Positions 18,817 through 28,865 of a stretch of DNA of 64,000 nt are shown here, in pieces. The DNA comes from Pantoea sp. At-9b (GTDB lineage: Bacteria; Pseudomonadota; Gammaproteobacteria; Enterobacterales; Enterobacteriaceae), in NCBI RefSeq assembly GCF_000175935.2, contig NC_014837.1:2232001-2296000 (forward strand), in the 5' to 3' direction. Each line of letters opens with the position of its first letter. The first letter of the stretch is position 1. The position numbers and the translations under genes were made by a program. The notes beneath the pieces were generated by a model. That model was not told the DNA's origin, made no database searches, and was given only the letters and a program-made list of their open reading frames with translations.

Positions 18817-18843
18817 GGCGGCCCGTCAGGCCGCCAGAAAGGT
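18817..18843 (-). terminator. Terminator-like hairpin after mppA
   Basis: Perfect GGCGGCC (18817-18823) / GGCCGCC (18829-18835) stem just downstream of the mppA stop on the minus strand. The U-tract is weak (TGTCATGTTT), so efficiency may be low. Confidence 0.6.
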
Positions 18844-18846
18844 AAC

Positions 18847-20466
18847 TTAATGTTTAGCGATCCACAGTTCGCGGCTATAGGCGACATCTTCCGGGTTAGT
18901 GATCGGGTAGCCTTGCACCCACGGCTTAATCAGACGCCCGTTGGTGTACTGATAAATCGGGGCAATCGGGGCCTGCTCCGCCAGGATCTGCTCGGCGCGG
19001 TTATAGTCCTGATTACGCGCCTGCGCGCTGGTCTCAGCACTGGCTTTGGCCAGCACCGCATCATAATCGGCGTTACGGAAACGCGCGATATTGCCGGTAT
19101 GGCTGGAGGTCAGCAAACTGAGGAACGTCGACGGCTCGTTATAATCCCCCACCCATGAGGCGCGGATCACGTCGAAGTTGCCGCTGTTACGGCTGTCGAT
19201 ATAGGTTTTCCACTCCTGATTTTGCAGCGTGACATCAACACCCAAATTCTTTTTCCACATCGACGCTACTGCGATAGCAATCTTCTGGTGACTTTCTGAA
19301 GTGTTATACAGCAGCGTCAGGTGCAGCGGCTTAGCCGGGCCATAGCCAGCGGCATTCAGTAGCGCCTTGGCCTGAGCGTTTAGCTCCTGCTGGCTGTGCT
19401 GTTGCAGATAGCTCTGCTGCGGCGTAAAACCGGCGGTGACATCCGGGGTGAAATGCCAGGCCGGTTTCTCCCCGGTGCCCAACACTTTTTCCGCGATGAT
19501 GCGACGGTCGATGGTCCATGTCAGCGCTTTACGCACCCGCACATCCGCCGTCGGGCCTTTCTCCGTGTTAAAGGCGTAGTAATACGTGCCAAGCTGGTCC
19601 GGGGTATACACCTGTCCCGGCAACTCTTTTTTCAGTAACGCATACATATTTTTCGGGAAGGATTCGGTGATATCAATATCACCGGCGCGATAGCGTTTCG
19701 TGGCGCTCGACTCTTCATTGATCGGGATAAACGTGACTTTGGTCAGTACGGAATGGGCGTCATCCCAATAATGCGGGTTACGCACCAGCACAATTTTCTC
19801 GTTCACCACGCGCGACTGCAATTGATAAGCCCCGTTGCCGACCAGCTTGCCCGGCGCTGTCCAGCCATCACCCGATTGCGCAATAACTTTTTCCGGCACC
19901 GGGAACAACGCCGCATTGGCCACCATGCTGGGGAACCACGGAACCGGGCGTGACAACGTCACCTTGAGTCGATTGCCATCCAGCGCCGCCACGCCGAGTT
20001 TATCGGCGCTCATCTGCCCTTTGGTGATGGCCTCAGCATTCTCGATACCACTCAGCGCCGCGAACCAGGCAGAAGGTGAGCTGTTTTTCGGATCAACTAA
20101 CCGCTGCCAGCTGTAAACAAAATCCTGCGCGGTGACCGGGTCGCCATTGGACCAGCGCGCGTCTTTGCGCAGGTTGAAAATCCAGGTTTTGTTGTCGTTG
20201 CTGCTCCAGCTGAGCGCCACGCCCGGCACGATATGGCCCTGCGCATCCTGATTCGTCAGTCCTTCGAACAGGTCGCGCATCACCTGGATTTCCGGCAGGC
20301 CAACGGCCTTCATCGGATCGAGTGACGCGGGTTCATCTTTAATGTGGCGCACGATTTCCTGCACCGGAGCCAGTTGCGCCCCGGCGGGCACGGTGGCGGC
20401 CAATGCGGGTGCGCTGGCACCGATAACCATTAAGGCAGCCAGGGTCTTGCGAAACGCTATTTTCAT
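18847..20466 (-). CDS. mppA: Periplasmic murein-peptide binding protein MppA
   Basis: 539-residue OppA-family solute-binding protein that captures L-Ala-gamma-D-Glu-meso-Dap and delivers it to the Opp permease. It has a Lys/Arg-rich signal peptide cleaved after about residue 24 (ASAPALAA). The SBP family 5 core follows, including LDPMKAVGLPEIQVMRDLFEGL and DARWSNGDPVTAQDFVYSWQRL. The ATG at 20466 is used because AAAGGAG stands 5 bp before it; two in-frame GTG codons upstream are too close. It sits with mpaA and ycjG, which cut and epimerise the same peptide. Confidence 0.93.
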   Translation of the reverse strand: MKIAFRKTLAALMVIGASAPALAATVPAGAQLAPVQEIVRHIKDEPASLDPMKAVGLPEIQVMRDLFEGLTNQDAQGHIVPGVALSWSSNDNKTWIFNLRKDARWSNGDPVTAQDFVYSWQRLVDPKNSSPSAWFAALSGIENAEAITKGQMSADKLGVAALDGNRLKVTLSRPVPWFPSMVANAALFPVPEKVIAQSGDGWTAPGKLVGNGAYQLQSRVVNEKIVLVRNPHYWDDAHSVLTKVTFIPINEESSATKRYRAGDIDITESFPKNMYALLKKELPGQVYTPDQLGTYYYAFNTEKGPTADVRVRKALTWTIDRRIIAEKVLGTGEKPAWHFTPDVTAGFTPQQSYLQQHSQQELNAQAKALLNAAGYGPAKPLHLTLLYNTSESHQKIAIAVASMWKKNLGVDVTLQNQEWKTYIDSRNSGNFDVIRASWVGDYNEPSTFLSLLTSSHTGNIARFRNADYDAVLAKASAETSAQARNQDYNRAEQILAEQAPIAPIYQYTNGRLIKPWVQGYPITNPEDVAYSRELWIAKH

Positions 20467-20647
20467 CACCACTCCTTTAACCCGAAAAAAGGCGGCTGCA
20501 AAAAAGAACGGTGCCGCCAGCGACTTTTGGCACTTTATCGCAGATTGATGATTGATAAATAGCTATTTTCTGGCGTGCTGTTTACCGTTATGTTGAGGCT
20601 GGATCTCCGGTCACATTTTGCGTTTTCTTATTGAGGAATGTTTGCTT

Positions 20648-21361
20648 ATGTCGTCACTACACCCGCGCCCGTTGCGCGGCAAGCTGGATGCAGTTTGGCA
20701 ACAATATGGGCAATCGGTACTGGGCGCACCGCTGTTGTGGTTTCCTGCGCCTGCGGCGGATGCTGACAGCGGTTTGATCATCGCCGGTACCCACGGCGAT
20801 GAAAACGCCGCTGTCGCCACGTTATCGGGCGCCATGCGCACTCTGCCGGATGCGCTGCGCCGTCATCATGTCATTCTGGCGGTGAATCCCGATGGCTGTC
20901 AGCTCGGCCTGCGCGCCAATGCGCGCGGTGTCGACCTCAACCGTAATTTCCCGGCCGCCAACTGGCAAAGCGGTGACACCGTCTATCGCTGGAACAGCGT
21001 GGCGGACGAGCGTGATGTGGTGCTTTCCACCGGTGAACACCCTTCGTCAGAGCCGGAAACCCAGGCGTTGTGCCAGTTAATCCATAGCCTCAAGCCACGC
21101 TGGGTGGTAACCTGGCATGAACCGCTCGCCTGTATTGACGATCCCCACCACAGCGAACTGGCGCAGTGGCTGTCGCAGCAAACCCAGTTGCCGGTGGTCA
21201 GCAGCGTCGGCTATGCCACGCCGGGTTCTTTTGGCAGCTGGTGCGACGATATCGGCCTGTTGTGCATCACGGCTGAAATGCCGCCGATTTCGGTGGACGA
21301 AGCCACCGAAGTCTATCTGGAAACCATGATTAATCTGCTGCGCTGGCAACCGCAGGCATAA
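20648..21361 (+). CDS. mpaA: Murein peptide amidase MpaA
   Basis: Cytosolic zinc carboxypeptidase (M14-like) that cleaves the gamma-D-Glu-Dap bond of murein tripeptide. Of 237 residues, zinc ligands are His49 and Glu52 in GTHGDEN and His157 in TWHEPL. The specificity segments NPDG and DLNRNFPA and catalytic Glu210 (ITAEMPP) are all present. The ATG at 20648 follows GAGGA by about 10 bp and gives the E. coli-like length. The 3' end overlaps convergent ycjG by 32 bp. Divergent from mppA, it forms a peptide-recycling cluster with it. Confidence 0.93.
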   Translation: MSSLHPRPLRGKLDAVWQQYGQSVLGAPLLWFPAPAADADSGLIIAGTHGDENAAVATLSGAMRTLPDALRRHHVILAVNPDGCQLGLRANARGVDLNRNFPAANWQSGDTVYRWNSVADERDVVLSTGEHPSSEPETQALCQLIHSLKPRWVVTWHEPLACIDDPHHSELAQWLSQQTQLPVVSSVGYATPGSFGSWCDDIGLLCITAEMPPISVDEATEVYLETMINLLRWQPQA

Positions 21362-22316
21362 GCACGCCGTTGGCAAAATGCAGCGACGGTTCCACATCCG
21401 CCGCCAGCCAAGTGGGACCGTCGAGATCGGCAAACTGCGCCAGCGGCGTCAGCGGTAACGCCGCACGAATGGCACGCGAGGTGCACAGCATACAGCCGAG
21501 CATAATGGCAAAACCCTGCTGTCGGGCGCTGACCGCCAACGCCAGCGCTTCCGTCAGGCCGCCGGTTTTATCCAGTTTAATATTCACCATCTCATAACGC
21601 CCATGCAGGGCCGCGAGGCTGTCACGCGTGTGGCAGCTTTCATCGGCGCAAATCGGCAGCGGGTGGATAAAATTCGCCAGCGCGCCATCATGGGCAGCCG
21701 GCAAGGGTTGCTCCAGCATCGCCACGCCAAGATCGGCCAATAACTGGCAGCGCGCCGCCAGTCCTTCTGCCTGCCAGGATTCGTTAGCATCAACAATCAG
21801 CGTGGCTTCCGGCACCGCACTGCGGATGGCAACCAGACGTTCACTGATAAAGTTGTTATCCAGTTTGATTTTCAACAGCTGCGCACCATGCTGCCATAAC
21901 GCCAGCGCGCTACTGGCCATGGCGTCGGGGGTATCGATGCTGACGGTATGGGCGGTGACGATACGCGAGGCCAGGCTCACGCCACACAATTCGGCCAGGC
22001 TTTGCTGCTGTTGCTGGCGCTCCAGATCCCACAGAGCGCAATCAATCGCATTCCGTGCCGCGCCTGCCGGGAGCGCCTGCTGTAATGCCGCACGCGTCAG
22101 CCCGTTTTGCAATGGCGTCAGCACCGAGGCGATCTGTGCCAGTACTGAGGCTTCGCTTTCGCCATAGCGAGCATAAGGCGTGGCCTCACCCACGCCGCGC
22201 AGTCCGTTTTCTTCAATTTCTACCACCACCACCTGCGCCTCGGTGCGGCTACCACGCGAAATCACAAAAGGGGAATGCAACGGCCAGGCTTCCGGATAAC
22301 TCTTCACTGATCTCAT
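21330..22316 (-). CDS. ycjG: L-Ala-D/L-Glu epimerase YcjG
   Basis: Enolase-superfamily enzyme that converts L-Ala-D-Glu, released by MpaA, into L-Ala-L-Glu for catabolism. The KxK acid/base motif is at Lys149 and Lys151. Metal ligands are Asp176, Glu202 and Asp225, and the partner base Lys247 is in NIKLDKTGG. The length of 328 matches the family. GGAGAAATA precedes the ATG. It is convergent with mpaA (32 bp overlap) and divergent from tpx. Confidence 0.94.
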   Translation of the reverse strand: MRSVKSYPEAWPLHSPFVISRGSRTEAQVVVVEIEENGLRGVGEATPYARYGESEASVLAQIASVLTPLQNGLTRAALQQALPAGAARNAIDCALWDLERQQQQQSLAELCGVSLASRIVTAHTVSIDTPDAMASSALALWQHGAQLLKIKLDNNFISERLVAIRSAVPEATLIVDANESWQAEGLAARCQLLADLGVAMLEQPLPAAHDGALANFIHPLPICADESCHTRDSLAALHGRYEMVNIKLDKTGGLTEALALAVSARQQGFAIMLGCMLCTSRAIRAALPLTPLAQFADLDGPTWLAADVEPSLHFANGVLMPAVASAAD

Positions 22317-22469
22317 TATTTCTCCTTAAATCCATTACTTAAATGCGAGCTGGCGCAGTTTCCGCTACGATTTGCCCTCGTAAACCCTTAAAAAATATGT
22401 CATAAACAACGGCTATACCTGTTCTGACCGAGTAAAAGTCAGATTTTTTCATCGTTAAAAGGAAATCGT

Positions 22470-22970
22470 ATGTCTCAGAATGTTCACTTCCAGGGTAACC
22501 CGGTGCCGGTAGCAGGCCAGTTCCCGCAGGCAGGCGCACAGGCTAAACCGTTCTCTCTGGTGGCTAAAGATCTCGCTGATGTGACCCTTTCTCAGTATGC
22601 AGGCAAACGCAAAGTCCTGAACATTTTCCCGAGCATTGATACCGGTGTCTGTGCCGCTTCTGTGCGCAAGTTCAACGAACTGGCTGGCAAAGCTGACAAC
22701 ACCGTGGTGCTGTGCATCTCTGCTGACCTGCCGTTTGCGCAGTCACGTTTCTGCGGCGCTGAGAGCCTGAACAACGTGGTGACGTTGTCGACGCTGCGCG
22801 GTGCAGAATTTAAAGAAGATTACGGTGTCGCGATTGCAGATGGCGCACTGAAAGGCCTGACTGCCCGTGCGGTGGTGGTGCTGGATGAGAACGATAAAGT
22901 GATTTACAGCGAACTGGTGAACGAAATCACCAGCGAGCCGAACTATGATGCGGCGCTGGCGGCGCTGTAA
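22470..22970 (+). CDS. tpx: Thiol peroxidase Tpx
   Basis: Periplasm-associated or cytosolic atypical 2-Cys peroxiredoxin that reduces lipid and hydrogen peroxides using thioredoxin. The 166 residues include peroxidatic Cys61 in DTGVCAAS and resolving Cys95 in SRFCGAE, as in E. coli Tpx. Codon bias is strong, as expected for an abundant protein. It is followed by a strong bidirectional terminator and lies next to tyrR, as in E. coli. Confidence 0.97.
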   Translation: MSQNVHFQGNPVPVAGQFPQAGAQAKPFSLVAKDLADVTLSQYAGKRKVLNIFPSIDTGVCAASVRKFNELAGKADNTVVLCISADLPFAQSRFCGAESLNNVVTLSTLRGAEFKEDYGVAIADGALKGLTARAVVVLDENDKVIYSELVNEITSEPNYDAALAAL

Positions 22971-22983
22971 TCCGCGACAGATT

Positions 22984-23020
22984 AAAAAAAACCGTCTTCA
23001 GTGATGAAGACGGTTTTTTT
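22984..23020. terminator. Bidirectional terminator between tpx and tyrR
   Basis: Nine-bp stem CCGTCTTCA (22992-23000) and TGAAGACGG (23005-23013) with loop GTGA. It is preceded by eight A and followed by seven T, so it serves both convergent genes. Confidence 0.93.
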
Positions 23021-23045
23021 ATGCCCGGCTGGCGACGCGACAGCG

Positions 23046-24611
23046 TTATTCGCTGTCGTTACGCTTCTGACTTAAACCGTACTCACGTAACTTGTTAGCA
23101 ATCGCGGTATGCGAGACGCCGAGGCGCTTCGCCAGCTTGCGCGTGCTGGGATAAGAGAGATACAGCCGTGTCAGGATTGAGCGCTCAAAACGGCTGGTGA
23201 TCTCATCCAGCGTGCCTTCCATCGCCTCTTCCCCCAGCGACACATCCAACGCCTGTTCCGGCAGGATGATGTCTTGCGGGCGCAACTCGTAACCTTCCAG
23301 CTGAGTCATGGCACGGTACAGGGCGTTTTTCAGCTGTCGCACGTTGCCCGGCCAGCTGTAACGCGTCAGGAAGGCGGTCAGTTGCGGTGACAGGCGCGGT
23401 CTTGGCAGCCCCTGTTCATCGGCAAAGCGTGCGACAAACATCTCGGTCAGCGGCAGGATATCCTGCGGACGCTCACGCAGCGGCGGCAGATTGAGGGTCA
23501 GGACATTCAGGCGGTAAAACAGGTCTTCACGGAATTCGCCGCGCTGCACCAGTTCCACCAGATTTTTTTGCGTCGCGCAGATCACCCGCACATCCACATG
23601 GACCTCATGTTCTTCACCCACGCGGCGGAAAGTGCCATCGTTGAGGAAACGCAGCAGTTTGGTCTGCATTCGCGGTGACATCTCGCCGATCTCATCCAGC
23701 AGCACCGAACCACCGTTGGCCTGTTCAAAGAAGCCTTTTTTGCCTTCCAGCGCGTTGGGATAAGCCCCCGCAGCGTGACCGAACAGCTCGCTTTCCGCCA
23801 CATCATCCGGCAGCGAGGCACAATTCAGTGCCAGGAAGGGTTTCTTGCCACGCGCGCTGCGCAAATGGCAGGCCCGCGCCAGCATGTCTTTGCCGGTGCC
23901 GGTGTCGCCAACAATCAACAACGGCGCATCGTGCATCGCCAGTTTGCGCGCCTGGTCCAGCACCTGACGCATCTTCGGCGTCACTGCGACAATATGATCG
24001 AACTCCGATTCATCGGTCACGGTCAGGTTTTGCAGTTGGCGGCCCATGCGGGCAGTGGATTTCAGGGTGATCATCGCCCCAACCGGTTGATCGTTCTGGC
24101 CCTCTTCTTCAGCCAGATAGATTGGCCGCGCCTCCAGCAAAAAATCACGCCCCTGAATCACCACGTGCTGCGCTTCCGCGTCCACGCGATCGTTTTCCAT
24201 CCAGCGCTGGAAGTTGAAACCGCTGATCAGGGAACCGGCATTCTGGTTGCGGATTTTTTGTTCGTCGAGGTTAAACAGGTTTTGTGCCGCCGGGTTAGCC
24301 AGCTCGACTTTACATTTAAGGTCGATAGACAGCACCGGCTCCGGCATCGCCACCAGCAACGCGCTGAGCGCGCGATGCTCACGTTCGGACGGCATGTACG
24401 CCACGGTACGAACATCTGTCACGCCAGGTGTACGGCGGATTTCCGCCATCAGCGAACTGAAGGATTCGAATTCCAGCGCGGAAAAGTTGAGGTAGATACG
24501 GCCAAGCGGGGCAATTTCAATGCCGCGCAGGTCAATATTGCGTGCAACCAGCAGGTCGAGCAGCTCGCGCGCCAGACCGATACGGTCCTGGCAGAAAACT
24601 TCCAAACGCAT
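23046..24611 (-). CDS. tyrR: Aromatic amino-acid regulator TyrR
   Basis: Transcription factor that represses or activates aromatic amino-acid synthesis and transport genes in response to Tyr, Phe and Trp. The order is ACT domain (1-72), PAS domain (about 80-190), AAA+ domain with Walker A GDTGTGKD at 235-242, and a C-terminal helix-turn-helix (STRKLAKRLGVSHTAIANKL). The AAA+ domain has GAYPNA where sigma-54 activators have GAFTGA, the known TyrR feature that means it works with sigma-70. At 521 residues it is slightly longer than E. coli TyrR (513). Confidence 0.96.
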   Translation of the reverse strand: MRLEVFCQDRIGLARELLDLLVARNIDLRGIEIAPLGRIYLNFSALEFESFSSLMAEIRRTPGVTDVRTVAYMPSEREHRALSALLVAMPEPVLSIDLKCKVELANPAAQNLFNLDEQKIRNQNAGSLISGFNFQRWMENDRVDAEAQHVVIQGRDFLLEARPIYLAEEEGQNDQPVGAMITLKSTARMGRQLQNLTVTDESEFDHIVAVTPKMRQVLDQARKLAMHDAPLLIVGDTGTGKDMLARACHLRSARGKKPFLALNCASLPDDVAESELFGHAAGAYPNALEGKKGFFEQANGGSVLLDEIGEMSPRMQTKLLRFLNDGTFRRVGEEHEVHVDVRVICATQKNLVELVQRGEFREDLFYRLNVLTLNLPPLRERPQDILPLTEMFVARFADEQGLPRPRLSPQLTAFLTRYSWPGNVRQLKNALYRAMTQLEGYELRPQDIILPEQALDVSLGEEAMEGTLDEITSRFERSILTRLYLSYPSTRKLAKRLGVSHTAIANKLREYGLSQKRNDSE

Positions 24612-24778
24612 TGCGATGGCCTTAATCAGGTTTTGATTTTAGTGATAATACGCTAACTTGCGACGCCTCAGAAGGGGCCTGTCATGAAAAGTTGACAGTC
24701 AGAGGCAGGCGATGGGCAAAATTGTAACGGAACAACCACGATTAATCCCGTCAAAAATCACAATTAACAAAGAAAATC

Positions 24779-24812
24779 TCACCTTTCACACGCTTTTTAG
24801 TGTGAAAGGTGA
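24779..24812 (-). terminator. Terminator of the psp-ycjXF operon
   Basis: Thirteen-bp perfect stem TCACCTTTCACAC (24779-24791) / GTGTGAAAGGTGA (24800-24812), followed on the minus strand by GATTTTCTTTG. It lies 12 bp after the ycjF stop. Confidence 0.8.
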
Positions 24813-24823
24813 ACAGGCGGCGA

Positions 24824-25897
24824 TTATTTAGCACTCTGCCCTGCTTTGCCCTCACTCTTGCTCAGGGTTTCTTTCAGCTGGCCGATCAATTCACGGCGGA
24901 AGTCACCCAAGCGCGGTTTATCATCCTCCAGCCACGGCAAGGGGCGGCATAGCTCCATCGCTTTGATACCCAGGCGCGCCGTCAACAAGCCGGCACCAAT
25001 GCCTTGTGCGGCACGGGCCGACAGGCGTGCGGCAATATCTTGCGACACCCAATCCATACCCACTTCACGCACCAGTTCCGAGGCACCGGCAAACGCCATA
25101 TTCAGTAACACCAGGCGGAACAACCGCAATCGGCTAAAATAGCCCAGCTCGATGCCGTAAACCGTGGCGATGCGGTTTACCAACCGCAGGTTTCGCCAGG
25201 CAATAAACGCCATATCCACCAGTGCCAACGGGCTGACGGCGATCATCAGCGTGGCTTCGGCGGCATGACGACTGATTTCCCGCCGTGCCTGGCGGTCCAG
25301 CACCGGCTGCACCAGTTGGGCATACAACGTAACGATCTCGCGGTCGTTATGGGTTTCATGCAACGCCGCGTGCCAGCGTTGCAACGCCGGATGCGCCTGA
25401 TCCAGTTGTGCCTGCTGCGCCAGTTTTTCACAGAACGGGCGGGCTTTACCGATGCCGTGGCTGTGCAGCAACTCGCGCCCCACATCGCGCTCCTCCGCCC
25501 GCTGACGCAAGCGATACAAGCGACGCCACTCACCGATCAGCGCACCCGCCCCGGCGGCGACAATCAAACCACCAGCAACACCGCTGCCCAGCGCGAACCA
25601 GTCCCGTGTCAGCCACGCATCGTGTAGCCACTGCACGCCCTGCGCCACCACGCTGACAGCAAAAATCGCCAGTCCCGCGCCCACCATTTTGCGCCACAGG
25701 CTTCGCTTCGGGCGCAGCGCCGCTTCCACCGCTTTTTCACCAGCCCCCTCTTCCAGCGGTTCCTCTTCGCGTAGCGCGAGAAAAGCCGCTTCGCTGTCAG
25801 CCGCAAAGGTTTGCGCGGCGCGCAGCGGTTTTTCCTCGCTGCTCTCCAGCGGGCGGGCAAAATCAATACGCGGTTTTAACGGGGTTTCATCGTTCAT
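24824..25897 (-). CDS. ycjF: YcjF, inner-membrane DUF697 protein
   Basis: 357-residue membrane protein of unknown molecular role, last gene of the phage-shock operon and paired with the GTPase-like YcjX. A charged N-terminal region (about 1-65, many E/A/P) precedes two close membrane segments (about 70-130), then a cytosolic C-terminal domain of the DUF697 type. The start overlaps the ycjX stop by 4 bp. A strong hairpin terminator follows. The family and the ycjX-ycjF pairing are conserved in E. coli. Confidence 0.92.
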   Translation of the reverse strand: MNDETPLKPRIDFARPLESSEEKPLRAAQTFAADSEAAFLALREEEPLEEGAGEKAVEAALRPKRSLWRKMVGAGLAIFAVSVVAQGVQWLHDAWLTRDWFALGSGVAGGLIVAAGAGALIGEWRRLYRLRQRAEERDVGRELLHSHGIGKARPFCEKLAQQAQLDQAHPALQRWHAALHETHNDREIVTLYAQLVQPVLDRQARREISRHAAEATLMIAVSPLALVDMAFIAWRNLRLVNRIATVYGIELGYFSRLRLFRLVLLNMAFAGASELVREVGMDWVSQDIAARLSARAAQGIGAGLLTARLGIKAMELCRPLPWLEDDKPRLGDFRRELIGQLKETLSKSEGKAGQSAK

Positions 25898-27279
25898 CGC
25901 AATTTGTCTCCCAATAAAAATTCCAGCGCCGCGTCCATGCGAATATGCGGCAGCGGACGATCAACATCGAGCTGCTGCGGCCGGAACTGTTCAAACTGAA
26001 ATCCCTGTTGTTGCCAGAAGCTATGGCCCGGCAACCGTGGCGGTACTTCGCCCGGGTAAAATGTCAGGGCTTCGCCATCCGCCAGACGATGACCGCGCAG
26101 TGCAGGCAGCTTCTCGCCGCGATGGTCCACCAGCCCGCTCTCGGTCGCCTGCACCGACGCCAGGCCGAGACAGTCCATGCTGATGCCTTCGAAGGCGGCG
26201 TTTTGCCACGCATCCTGCACCAGTTGCTGCAACAGCGACACCATATTGGCGTGTTGGTCGGCGGTGATGTGGTCGGCTTTGGTGGCCGCGAACAGCAGCT
26301 TGTCGATCACCGGCGAAAACAGGCGGCGAAACAGCGTGCGCTGACCGTAGTGAAAACTCTGCATCAGTTGCGTCAGTGCCAGTCGCATATCGTTAAACGC
26401 CTGCGGCCCGCTGTTGAGCGGTTGCAGGCAATCGACCAGCACAATCTGACGGTCAAAGCGCAGAAAATGGTTCTTGTAGAAGCCTTTCACCACGTGCTGG
26501 CAGTAGTAATTAAACCGTTGCTGCAACATGGCGTAGTTGCTGCCTGGCGGAGCCTGACGCTGGAGATCCTCCTGTTGCGGCCAGGGGAAAAACTGCAACG
26601 CCGGGGCACCCGCCATATCGCCAGGCAAGACAAAGCGGCCGGGCTGAATAAAATGCAGCCCCTGGTTTTTGCATTGATGCAGATAATCGGTCCAGGCCGC
26701 AGCCATCGCCGCCAGACGGTTTTCATCGGCAGCAGCATAAGGATCGAGATCGGCACACAGGCTACGCCAGTGCTGCGCCCATTCCGCCCGATCGCCCTGC
26801 AACAGACCAAGCATCTGCCGTGACCAGCCAGCATAATCCTGCGCCAGCATCGGTAAATCGAGCAGCCATTCCCCCGGATAATCAACGATTTCCAGGTACA
26901 GAGTGGCGGTATCTTTGAAATGACGCAGCAGCGATTCATCCGGCCGATAGCGTAACGCGAGACGGATTTCGCTGACGCCACGCGTCGGGGTTGGCCACAT
27001 CGGCGGTGTGCCGTATAACTGCGCCAGACCTTCATCGTAGGTAAAACGGGGGGTACCAAGTTCGCGCTGTGGCACGCGTTTCACGCCAAGCAGACGCTCT
27101 TCACGTACCACGCTAAACAGCGGCAAACGAGAGCCGCTGTGCACGTGGAGTAGCTGATTAACCAGCGAAGTAATAAAGGCGGTTTTGCCGCTAAGGCTCA
27201 GGCCGGTCACGGCAAGGCGCAGGTGACGATCGACACCGCGATTCACCAACGCCATCAATTCATTTTGCAGTCTTTTCAT
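25894..27279 (-). CDS. ycjX: YcjX, DUF463 GTPase-like protein
   Basis: 461-residue cytosolic P-loop protein. Walker A GLSLSGKT is at residues 26-33. [10 protein letters not shown] (a DxxG-like switch region) and ATKADHI, resembling the NKxD base-recognition motif, support nucleotide binding. It is co-induced with psp genes in E. coli; its molecular function is not settled. The 5' end overlaps pspD by 20 bp and the 3' end overlaps ycjF by 4 bp, so all are one transcript. The length is close to the E. coli protein (465). Confidence 0.93.
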   Translation of the reverse strand: MKRLQNELMALVNRGVDRHLRLAVTGLSLSGKTAFITSLVNQLLHVHSGSRLPLFSVVREERLLGVKRVPQRELGTPRFTYDEGLAQLYGTPPMWPTPTRGVSEIRLALRYRPDESLLRHFKDTATLYLEIVDYPGEWLLDLPMLAQDYAGWSRQMLGLLQGDRAEWAQHWRSLCADLDPYAAADENRLAAMAAAWTDYLHQCKNQGLHFIQPGRFVLPGDMAGAPALQFFPWPQQEDLQRQAPPGSNYAMLQQRFNYYCQHVVKGFYKNHFLRFDRQIVLVDCLQPLNSGPQAFNDMRLALTQLMQSFHYGQRTLFRRLFSPVIDKLLFAATKADHITADQHANMVSLLQQLVQDAWQNAAFEGISMDCLGLASVQATESGLVDHRGEKLPALRGHRLADGEALTFYPGEVPPRLPGHSFWQQQGFQFEQFRPQQLDVDRPLPHIRMDAALEFLLGDKLR

Positions 27280-27508
27280 CGTTCTCCCTGATGAAGCGTG
27301 CCGACAGGCGGTTAAACACCTTGCTCAGCAACGGTTCCAGCGCGACCGCCAGCAACAGACGTAACGGGCGACGCGCCACCGATTTTACCGCCCAGCCAGC
27401 GATACCGCCGGGCGCGTAAGTGACTGCACTGATAATGATAAATTTCCCCGCCGACTTCAACGCCGGTGCCGCACGGCGGCGCAGAGTAGAAAAACGTTGG
27501 GCAGACAA
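27260..27508 (-). CDS. pspD: Phage shock protein D
   Basis: 82-residue small inner-membrane-associated protein with a hydrophobic, glycine-containing centre (FIIISAVTYAPGGIAGWAVKSV) between basic ends. Its role is minor or unknown in E. coli. It lies 14 bp after pspC. No pspE (rhodanese) follows; ycjX overlaps its end instead, so the operon is shorter than in E. coli. Confidence 0.88.
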   Translation of the reverse strand: MSAQRFSTLRRRAAPALKSAGKFIIISAVTYAPGGIAGWAVKSVARRPLRLLLAVALEPLLSKVFNRLSARFIRENDEKTAK

Positions 27509-27522
27509 GGCAACCTCCAGTA

Positions 27523-27882
27523 TCAGATTTGACGAAAACGGCTACGCACGCTGAATGTTTCTGAGGTGACGTAACGTTCAATGTCCCGCACATGGCGCTC
27601 ATCGAACTTGAGCGCGTCATCCAGTTCATCCAGCAATTGACTGGCGCTCGGCGCGCGTTCACCCGGTTCATCTTCGGGTTTCACATCCAGCACAAAGCCG
27701 AGAATAAAGTAGATGATCAGGGTGAAGCCGAACAATCCAAAAAACATCGACAGCACCACAATCACCCGCAGCAACGTCACCGGAATGTCGAGGTACTCGG
27801 CCACACCGGCGCAGACGCCACGCACTTTGCCCTGCTGAGGAATGCGCCACAGCTTGCGCCCTTTCAGACTGGTTCCGCTCAT
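27523..27882 (-). CDS. pspC: Phage shock protein C
   Basis: 119-residue inner-membrane sensor that, with PspB, relieves PspA inhibition of PspF under membrane stress and guards against secretin toxicity. The PspC domain lies at about 10-68 (VRGVCAGVAEYLDIPVTLLR, then one membrane segment ending LGFVLDVKP). A charged C-terminal part contains a leucine-zipper-like stretch. ATGA overlap with pspB indicates coupled translation. Confidence 0.95.
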   Translation of the reverse strand: MSGTSLKGRKLWRIPQQGKVRGVCAGVAEYLDIPVTLLRVIVVLSMFFGLFGFTLIIYFILGFVLDVKPEDEPGERAPSASQLLDELDDALKFDERHVRDIERYVTSETFSVRSRFRQI

Positions 27883-28106
27883 GGCTGCCTCCAGTTCGGG
27901 TGCTCCGCATCCAGAATCGCTTCCAGCGCTTCAACGCGCTCGCGCATCCGGCGCGCATCCTGCGTCAGTTGCTGTAAACGCTGCATATCATTCGATGATA
28001 GCTCCGCACCGCCGTTGCGTTTGTTGCTGTAGTGGAGCCATAACCAAATCGGTGCGACAAACAGCACGAAGATGGTCAGCGGTATGGCCAGAAAAAGTGC
28101 GCTCAT
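27879..28106 (-). CDS. pspB: Phage shock protein B
   Basis: 75-residue protein with one N-terminal membrane helix (ALFLAIPLTIFVLFVAPIWLWLHY) and a cytosolic coiled-coil tail (MQRLQQLTQDARRMRERVEALEAIL). It acts with PspC to sense envelope stress and activate psp transcription. The operon position between pspA and pspC is standard. Confidence 0.95.
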   Translation of the reverse strand: MSALFLAIPLTIFVLFVAPIWLWLHYSNKRNGGAELSSNDMQRLQQLTQDARRMRERVEALEAILDAEHPNWRQP

Positions 28107-28148
28107 TGACTCTCCTTAATCATTTAACCGGTAGCGGGTGCAGGCCAA

Positions 28149-28814
28149 TTATTCGCCGCGATTCATTTTTTCTTTCAGCGCCGCCAACTGCTGGCTGATT
28201 TCATCATCGGCCTTCAGTTCGGCGAATTCCTGATCGAGGCTTTTCGGTTTACCGAAACGCTGGCTTTCCGCTTCCGCTTCCATGTGGTCAATGCGACGCT
28301 CAAAGGATTCGAAACGCGCCATCGCGTCATCCAGTTTGCCGCTGTCGAGCTGACGGCGCACATCACGAGATGAAGAAGCCGCCTGGTGGCGCAGGGTCAG
28401 CGCCTGCTGACGGGCACGGGTTTCGCTGAGTTTTTTCTCCAGCTCGCCAATCTCGCCTTTCATACGTTCCAGCGTCTCTTCAACCTGCGCCACTTCCTGT
28501 TGCAGGGCCGCGATCAAATCGGTCAATTTTTGTTTTTCGATCAGCGCTGAACGCGCCAGATCATCTTTGTCCTTACGCAGCGCCAGTTCCGCTTTTTCCT
28601 GCCATTCGGCCTGCTGAATATCTGCCTGCTCAATGCGACGCAGCAGCTGTTTCTTTTCCGCCAGTGCGCGTGCGGAGGTGGAACGGACTTCCACCAGCGT
28701 GTCTTCCATTTCCTGAATCATCAGGCGTACCAGTTTCTGCGGATCTTCGGCGCGCTCCAGCAGTGAGTTGATGTTGGCGTTCACGATGTCGGCAAAACGA
28801 GAAAAAATACCCAT
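28149..28814 (-). CDS. pspA: Phage shock protein A
   Basis: 221-residue ESCRT-III-like coiled-coil protein that binds and inhibits PspF in unstressed cells and coats damaged inner membrane under stress. The amphipathic N-terminal helix [16 protein letters not shown] is followed by long heptad-rich helices. The conserved patch [24 protein letters not shown] is present. It is the first gene after the sigma-54 promoter. The length equals that of E. coli PspA (222) within one residue. Confidence 0.97.
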   Translation of the reverse strand: MGIFSRFADIVNANINSLLERAEDPQKLVRLMIQEMEDTLVEVRSTSARALAEKKQLLRRIEQADIQQAEWQEKAELALRKDKDDLARSALIEKQKLTDLIAALQQEVAQVEETLERMKGEIGELEKKLSETRARQQALTLRHQAASSSRDVRRQLDSGKLDDAMARFESFERRIDHMEAEAESQRFGKPKSLDQEFAELKADDEISQQLAALKEKMNRGE

Positions 28815-28865
28815 AATGATGTTCCTCTTAGTGTCATAAGTTGGCGCAAGGCGCTGAACACTTAA

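Noticed and set aside
23046..24611. TyrR as a sigma-54 activator
   Set aside because: The AAA+ domain is there but the GAFTGA loop is replaced by GAYPNA, the usual TyrR state; it works with sigma-70.
23582..24656. Long plus-strand ORFs opposite tyrR (up to 293 residues)
   Set aside because: They are antisense shadows of a well-conserved gene, with no ribosome sites or recognisable domains.
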